Below are positions 57,993-64,000 of a stretch of 64,000 nt of DNA, in pieces. The notes under the pieces are model-generated. The model searched no databases. It saw nothing but the letters and a program-made list of their open reading frames with translations, and was not told where the DNA came from. Where the stretch lies: positions 51,057,136 to 51,121,135 of the forward strand of contig NC_081414.1 of assembly GCF_030272615.1 (NCBI RefSeq). The letters are read 5' to 3'. Source of the DNA: Cryptomeria japonica. Taxonomy: Eukaryota; Streptophyta; Pinopsida; Cupressales; Cupressaceae. The position numbers and the translations under genes are program-made. Position 1 is the stretch's first letter. The number at the start of each line of letters is the position of its first letter.

Positions 57993-59401
57993 TGTACGCA
58001 GGAAAATATGGTGATCAAAATGAATAAATTGAGATCAGATGACCTACATACCAATGAGACTCTTATTGCAAGTATAAACTAGTTTAACTTCCCAAGAGGT
58101 GTCCCATTGTTCTCTATCTCATAGGATCCCTAAGTCAATATTTTGCTCTCAGATCATTGAGCAAATGACTTAGGAATGACAACTCCAAGAACGCGTGATA
58201 TTGTGATCTATATGCATGAATGCATTCTAAGATCTATATGATATGTTAAAAGCTATGATGATTAAATTAAGATGAAGATAGTGATATGATAATGAGATTA
58301 ACAAATTATCCTAGCATGATATACTAGCATGAATATTTTATGATATGAAATGAAATGCTTCTAAATGGTTATGATGATATTTTAATAAAGAGAGGCTAAA
58401 ATGCTTAGTAAATTAGACTATAATGTAGATGCATGAAAATTTGGATATGGAGAATGAGGAATGATAGCTCTATTTATAGGAAAAATAGGGCAATGAATAA
58501 TCTTAACAATGGTTAGGATTGAAAGTTACTCAATCCATGTTTACAATTTTCACCAATGAAATTTGTCACAACAAGAGGTGGCTTGAGAGGAGATGCAAGA
58601 TGCATTAAATGCGTGAGGAGACATGAAGGTTACCTTAGGAGGTAAGGTTATGGTTAGGCTAGGGTCATCCATTGGATAAAGCTTTTACCCAAGGGGTAAA
58701 CTCTTGTTCCAGGGTTAATAGGATAACCAAGGTTAAAGCCATGGGTGCTTGATAAAACCCTTGTGTTAGATGAGGGTTAAGTTAGAGATAAATTTTATAA
58801 CCATGAGGGGAAGGTTTAACCATTAATGGTTTGGAAGACTTTCGGGACAAATTTGTAAGAATCCTTCCAAATTTGGGGAATCTTTAAATGCATTTAGAAG
58901 ACTTTCCTCCAAATTTGAGAAGTGACCTCAAATTCAGGGAAAGGACATGATTAGGAGATTAGACACGATTAGGATGGGATTAAGAGGTTTCTAGAGGATG
59001 ATTAGGAAGCAAGTGGGAGATGTAGGAAAATGCAAGTGGGAGAAAAAGAATTTTAATTAAAATAAAATTGCTTTACTTCAACTAAAATAGATACAACTTG
59101 CATAAATACAAGTGGGGGGATTTTTATAAATAAATTACATTTATTTATATGCAAGGGTCAATTTAATTAAATGTAAATTTAATTAAAAGGAAGAAAGGAG
59201 AATTAATTAAATAAAGTGATTTATTTAATCAAAGGCTAGAAAAGGTTTAGGTGAATTTAATTAAATAAATTGAATAATTAATTTAATCAAATAGATGAAA
59301 ATGAAGAAATTAATTAAATAGGATTTAATTAATAGGAGGGATGGGGTTAAAATAAATATTAAATATTTATTTAAGAAAGTGGTCAGATTTATACGTCTAC
59401 A
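57993..59401 (-). mobile_element. GypA 5' LTR, intact copy
   Basis: 1409 bp, TGTACGCAG to GTCTACA on the plus strand, followed by ATTAT. It preserves the uninterrupted site into which the LINE went in the other copy (GAAAGTTACTCAATCC at about 58522). Confidence 0.95.
58470..58479 (-). promoter_or_regulatory. TATA box in the GypA 5' LTR
   Basis: CTATAAATAG on the minus strand, about 480 bp before the U5 end, conserved in the other LTR at 12970-12979. Confidence 0.6.
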
Positions 59402-59406
59402 ATTAT

Positions 59407-61814
59407 AATTGCAAAAATGAGTGTCTAAAATATAATTTACAGAGCATTTTCTTATGTGAATTTAATTCGTAATTTCACATATTTCAATTATAAATATTAG
59501 ATCTATTTTTTCATGATTCTAGATTAGATTTATAAATGTTAACTTGACCTTAGTTATTTTCTGCACTTATAGATTTGAACTTTTTTATTTCAAAACTCAA
59601 ACTCAAATTAAATCTCACAAACTCCTTATTACTAACTATTATGATTTGATCGAGCACATGTTTGTGTTGATTTATGCGCTTGGTTGTTGTATTTAATGAC
59701 ATTCATTCAGTCTTTTTGAAATCACCTAAGAATATATTGAACACATTTAGAATTTGATTTGTAAGAAGGGCTAACAAGAATCTAAAAGAATTTAGCAAAG
59801 CATTATATAAAGCATGTCATCTTAGGACTATTACATGATTTTCTTGTTGCTTTTGATTTTTAGTTCATAGTTGTAAGACTAGTATATTTGGGGTTTGACC
59901 AAGGAGAACTTGACTTGCAATTCAATAGATTTCCTAAAGGTATTCTTAAACATTGCTTGTCCTGAGGGATATTTATACAATTGAGTCAAGGTAAGTGAAT
60001 CTCTTTAGTCTATATTTTACTTGAAAAGATTTGTGAATTTCATATCAAGGTCATGTATAGGGTTACATCTACACTTGTGGAGATCAATTTTGCACTTGCA
60101 TAGGTGCTACAAAACATAAAATACTTTTTGGAAAATTTGAAATCTTTGCTTTAGTTAATCTAAAATTCCAAAATTTTGGAGAACTAACTTTTAACCCATC
60201 ACATAACTTCTCCGTTATTAGATTGTTACAAGAAAATAAAAATAAAAGAAATATAACATAGCAAAATGATGTACATGGGAAAAACACTTTTAGGAGGAAA
60301 AACCCACTTGTAAAGTCTATATAAGAATCAAACTTTACTAAATAAGTCAATTGAAGCTAGTTTAAGAATGTAAATGCTTGTGCTCAAATAGAAATTGTTG
60401 AAGGAAAACTATTCTTCCAAATTAAATGCATATTCTAAAGATGGTTGGATAAAAAAAAAAAAGATTATATTTAGATTTGAGCAATTTGTATTTTTTTTAA
60501 ACCATTGCTTGAATAGTGTTTTTATTTATAGATACCTCCTATAATAAAAGTATTTCTTTAATGATAAGTATTTTTATAGACATATAAAATGAGTTCTCCT
60601 CAGCACCAAATTTTATTAATTGAATTTTTGCTCAATTGGAGCTAGTCAAAGAATTTAAGTACTTTTGCTCATATAGAAGTTTTTAAAGGAAAATTATTCT
60701 ATTGAATTAAATGCTTATTCTACAGAAGATTGCATAAAATAAACTAGATTATTGAGATTAAAGAAATTTTTTAACTATTCCTTGAATAGTGTTTTGTAAA
60801 GAATAAAATGAATTGGAAATCAAATTTCTTGAAGGAAACCCACTTAAACAAGTAACACATTTGTAAGTTGAGCATGACAAATAACAACATAGTGAGACTA
60901 TGTAGTGAGACCACTAAAATAAAAAGTACACAATTTATCTATATAATATGAGCTCTATCTTCCTTTCTCTTGGTGAGTGTCCCTTGCTCCTTTAGAGGAA
61001 TGAGACCCTTATCAACAATCACATTCAATACTCAAATACTCATGAAAAATGTATTAAAGATTGCATAATCACCATTGTATTATTTTTGCTAGAAGATTAC
61101 ATTTTAACATCTCAAAAGTCTATTGCTCATAATTCACTACTTGCACATCATAATTCAACCAAATGTTTTTTGGATTTGATAAACTCATTTAATAGTCAAA
61201 TACTATCAAATTTCCTCAAAAGACTACTAAAATTAGGTCATGTACATTCTGGTACTTTTATTCTACTAGGACTCTAAAATTAATAATTGTAACATAATAT
61301 TAAAGAAAATAACTATATCCTAACAAATATTTTGTTGTCATTCAATGAAAGTAGAGGTTGATATTCAACAATTGGCTACATATATTTTAGTTGCAAGTGC
61401 CTACTGGTAATTAATCTTGTAATTGATGAATTGAAAGCGGACCTATGGATCTATTACAATTGTGCTAAAAAAATGCTCAATTCAAATTTTCTTTCATTCA
61501 TGACTAATGGTTGTGTTTTGTAGAGTTGTCTAAAATTCAAGGCCATAGTCTCAAGAGATGGTTTTGTGACCTTCCTTAATGATGACTCTAGAGTTCTTAA
61601 AAATAGTTACATTCTATAACTAATTTATATGAATTTTCTTTATATTATGAAACTATCCATGTTTGCATCAAAATAAATAACTTTTGGCCTTACATGATTT
61701 TTATAGTATCAAAATTTAAACTTCAATGAGCAACCAAAATTATATTGATAGAAATTTCTCATTTTATCATAAGTAAATAGTAATTCATAAGCTACTCCTA
61801 AATCCACATGAAAG
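59407..61814. other. AT-rich flank without recognised features
   Basis: Host or old repeat sequence right of the nested cluster. Short frames only, none resembling a known family. Confidence 0.5.
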
Positions 61815-63279
61815 TGTTGGCATTGTGTTGTCATTGATGTCAACCGGATTGTGATGTCATTAATGTCATCTGGTATAGCATGTCATCGGTAAGTATGGAA
61901 TGTTGACCGGTGAGCAAGTATTAGAGACTGATATGGTATGCCAACCAGTGAGTGATGTGTTGGCAGTGTATGGTTGCCAACCAACAAACATGTGAATGAT
62001 AAGCAAGAAAGGTTGAGCTAATGGAGAAAGTGCAGATGACTGATACGCTGTTTGTTTGATGTCATACAATAGGACCCACCAGATGAAGATGTTATCACAG
62101 GATGAAGATATGACCGACAGAGTTTGGGTTGCTGCAAGTTAGTAAGGTAGACAAAGGGGATGTTAACTGGGTTATATGCTTTGATTGAAGATGTGTCTGC
62201 TCAAACAGGGAAGTTATGTTTGTGTAATGTCAGAAGTAGACTGAGCAATGTAATGTCAAATGGTTCCCATTAGATGGTTGTCAGCAAGTAACAAAGATCC
62301 ACTTCTACCGGTAAGTGGTACTACTTAGATTATCTCACATCATGCATGGAATTCATCATAACCCTTCTAGGATAAGACAAAGAAGTTAAAGGTAGGTAGT
62401 TGAAGGCACACACTAGATGAACAAAGTGAAACATAATGATGCCTCAGGTGTGTGAAACCAGAGATGTGCACTAGATCAACAAGAGTAAGTATGATGAGCT
62501 ACCGAGACGGAAGATGAAGAATTAGTTGTGATGAGTTTGCCACTTTAGCAAACCAGTTGAGATGAGGTATGACCAATGAAGGAGAAGGAAAGGTCTTGCA
62601 TTTGCAGACATGGAGCTACACCGGAAGGCAAGAATGTGCTACTTGGATGTAGATGGAGATTGATGTTTCCATAGTTAGACACAACTAAAGTTTGTTGACA
62701 TGGTGATTCTATTGGTGTCATCGATGTGCAGTCAAGAGTAATGTCAACTGGTAAACACATATACCGGTACACTAGAAGATTTGCATTGGAGATTGTTGAT
62801 GTGTTGTGTCAATCGGTAAGTGACCAAAGAGGCAAAGGTGAAAGTCTCTAACCTGATAAAGATATGTATGTAGACCCACTTTGGATACATGCGGTGGATT
62901 GGTATGTTTGCTGATCGGGCAAATGTGTTCCCACCAGCTGAACATGAGACTGCACGTCATGAAGGTGAATTGGTCTATGTATATCGATAAGGTAAGACAA
63001 ACCGGTAGTATAGAGGGAACATTGGTTGTGTGTTTAGTCAGTCACTAAGATTGAACCAACATGATCAGATGAGTTGGATACCGACTGAGATGCCATGTTG
63101 TCTCCAAGTGGCAAGTGAATAGTGCATCATCGAATTTGTCAGTGAGGTAGTTGGTGATTGGTTGACATTAATGTTGATTGTGTAAATCATGGGTTGAGAG
63201 AAAAAGGATGCGGCTCGAGGTAGATTAGAAGGTTGACGTTTATGTTGCAACGATCAATGCAGGATGTTCTGGTGCAGAT
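61815..63279 (+). repeat. ACCGGT-rich LTR-like sequence
   Basis: Starts TGTTGGCATTGTGTTGTCAT then TGATGTCAACCGG, like the minus-strand start of the insertion at 47395. The words ACCGGT, ACCGGTA and CAACCGG recur. No coding frame. It ends where a second TGTTGGCATT start appears at 63280, so it may be an older LTR broken by a younger one. Confidence 0.45.
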
Positions 63280-64000
63280 TGTTGGCATTTTGATGATGTT
63301 TTGATTGTCATTGATGGACACACACTTTCTTGATGTATGAGTTATGCTCAACCGGTATTGTGTATTATTGAATGAATAGTCTTTAGACTGTTAGTATTTT
63401 GCAGAAGATGGTTTACCGGTCATAGATTGACTGAAGATCCCAAGCGGTATGAAGACCCCAAGCAGTTCGAGGATCTCAAGCAGTACGAAGGACCCAAGTG
63501 GTAGTTAACTTTTGATCGGAATACTACGATCTTCTAGTCTTCATTTTTTACAACCGCTAATTGGTATATTGTAATAACCGGTATATATATGTGATGAGTT
63601 ACCAACCGGTATTACTGTATTGTGTGATGAGTTATCATCCACCGACACTTTGGCTGTGTGTTTATGTCACGTTACCAAATGTATCTAGATGCACTGTACC
63701 TAAGAACTTGTAGTCTAATTCTATTGAACCGACATGAAATCAGATTCCTTTATAAGGACATCATGTCTAGGGTTTGCGTGTAGGAGATATAGAATAGAAA
63801 AGGTTATGTGCGATCATTGAAGAGAAGATTAGGTCTGTGTGAAGAGATAGAGTGTGGAGATATTGAAGACTGAAGTAGTGATGAAATGCATTAACAATGA
63901 GTTGTCAAGGATCTAATTAAGCATATTGTGCTATTATCTAGATCACTCACTTGTTGATTACTAATATCTTCAACAAGTCTGAAACCCTTAACCAGGTAGG
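63280..64000 (+). mobile_element. Partial LTR-like element running off the window
   Basis: TGTTGGCATTTTGATGATG start, ACCGGTA words, a TTTATAAGGACATCATG TATA-like region at about 63749-63756 followed by TCTAGGGTTTGCGTGTAGGA. The structure suggests U3, TATA and R of an LTR. No right end or internal region is visible. Confidence 0.5.

Larger units (their letters stand above)
12478..59406 (-). mobile_element. GypA: Tat-like Ty3/gypsy element hosting all nested insertions
   Basis: The outer element runs 12483-59401 and is flanked by a perfect 5-bp duplication, ATTAT at 12478-12482 and 59402-59406. On the plus strand both LTRs begin TGTACGCAG and end GTCTACA. Transcription runs on the minus strand: tRNA-Lys primer site at 57971-57988, leader, gag, protease, G-patch, reverse transcriptase, two RNase H domains, integrase, polypurine tract next to 30669. 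Nested inside are the LINE (with GypC) in the left LTR, the TIR element in the reverse transcriptase, and GypB near the gag start. Removing those leaves roughly 15-16 kb, large but normal for Tat-group elements. Stops and frameshifts throughout show it is dead. Confidence 0.93.

Overview
This window is plant nuclear DNA made almost entirely of transposable elements, with two decayed fragments of host genes and no intact host gene. Plant origin is shown by a pentatricopeptide-repeat (PPR) fragment, a receptor-like-kinase fragment with a plant-type intron, an L1-type LINE with a C-terminal RNase H, Ty3/gypsy elements carrying the second RNase H typical of the plant Tat group, and primer-binding sites matching plant tRNA-Lys and tRNA-Trp. 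The long, old, deeply nested elements suggest a large genome such as a gymnosperm; that is a weak inference.

Layout. 1-5.5 kb: AT-rich DNA with a PPR pseudogene (about 580-927, +) and a kinase pseudogene (3965-4795, -). 5.5-7.35 kb: 5'-truncated Ty1/copia element (reverse transcriptase to RNase H, polypurine tract, 3' LTR). 7.35-12.48 kb: noncoding repeats, including a 1-kb terminal-inverted-repeat (TIR) element, a CATTGAAAC-type minisatellite and a 0.5-kb tandem duplication. 12.478-59.406 kb: one nested retrotransposon cluster flanked by a perfect ATTAT target duplication. 59.4-64 kb: AT-rich sequence, then ACCGGT-rich LTR-like sequence.

The nest. The oldest member, here GypA, is a minus-strand Tat-like Ty3/gypsy element (LTRs 12483-30669, interrupted, and 57993-59401; tRNA-Lys primer site). 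An L1-type LINE (13042-29757) landed in its left LTR. A third gypsy element, GypC (18068-28503), landed inside ORF2 of the LINE. A plus-strand sister of GypA, GypB (41821-55453; tRNA-Trp primer site), landed in the 5' part of GypA and itself carries an LTR-like insertion (about 46145-47395). A second copy of the 1-kb TIR element (35679-36672) sits inside the GypA reverse transcriptase. Each main insertion is supported by target duplications and, in two cases, by coding frames that continue across the insertion.

None of the elements can encode a complete protein set: all reading frames carry stops, frameshifts or lost catalytic residues. The points most worth following are the primer-binding and leader regions of GypA and GypB. 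GypB has a 40-nt match to tRNA-Trp, far longer than usual. The two sisters share the outer LTR half but differ in promoter/R/U5 and primer tRNA. Both carry, in the same order after the primer site, an array of AGCGC motifs and an array of TAAAAAGAAC motifs.
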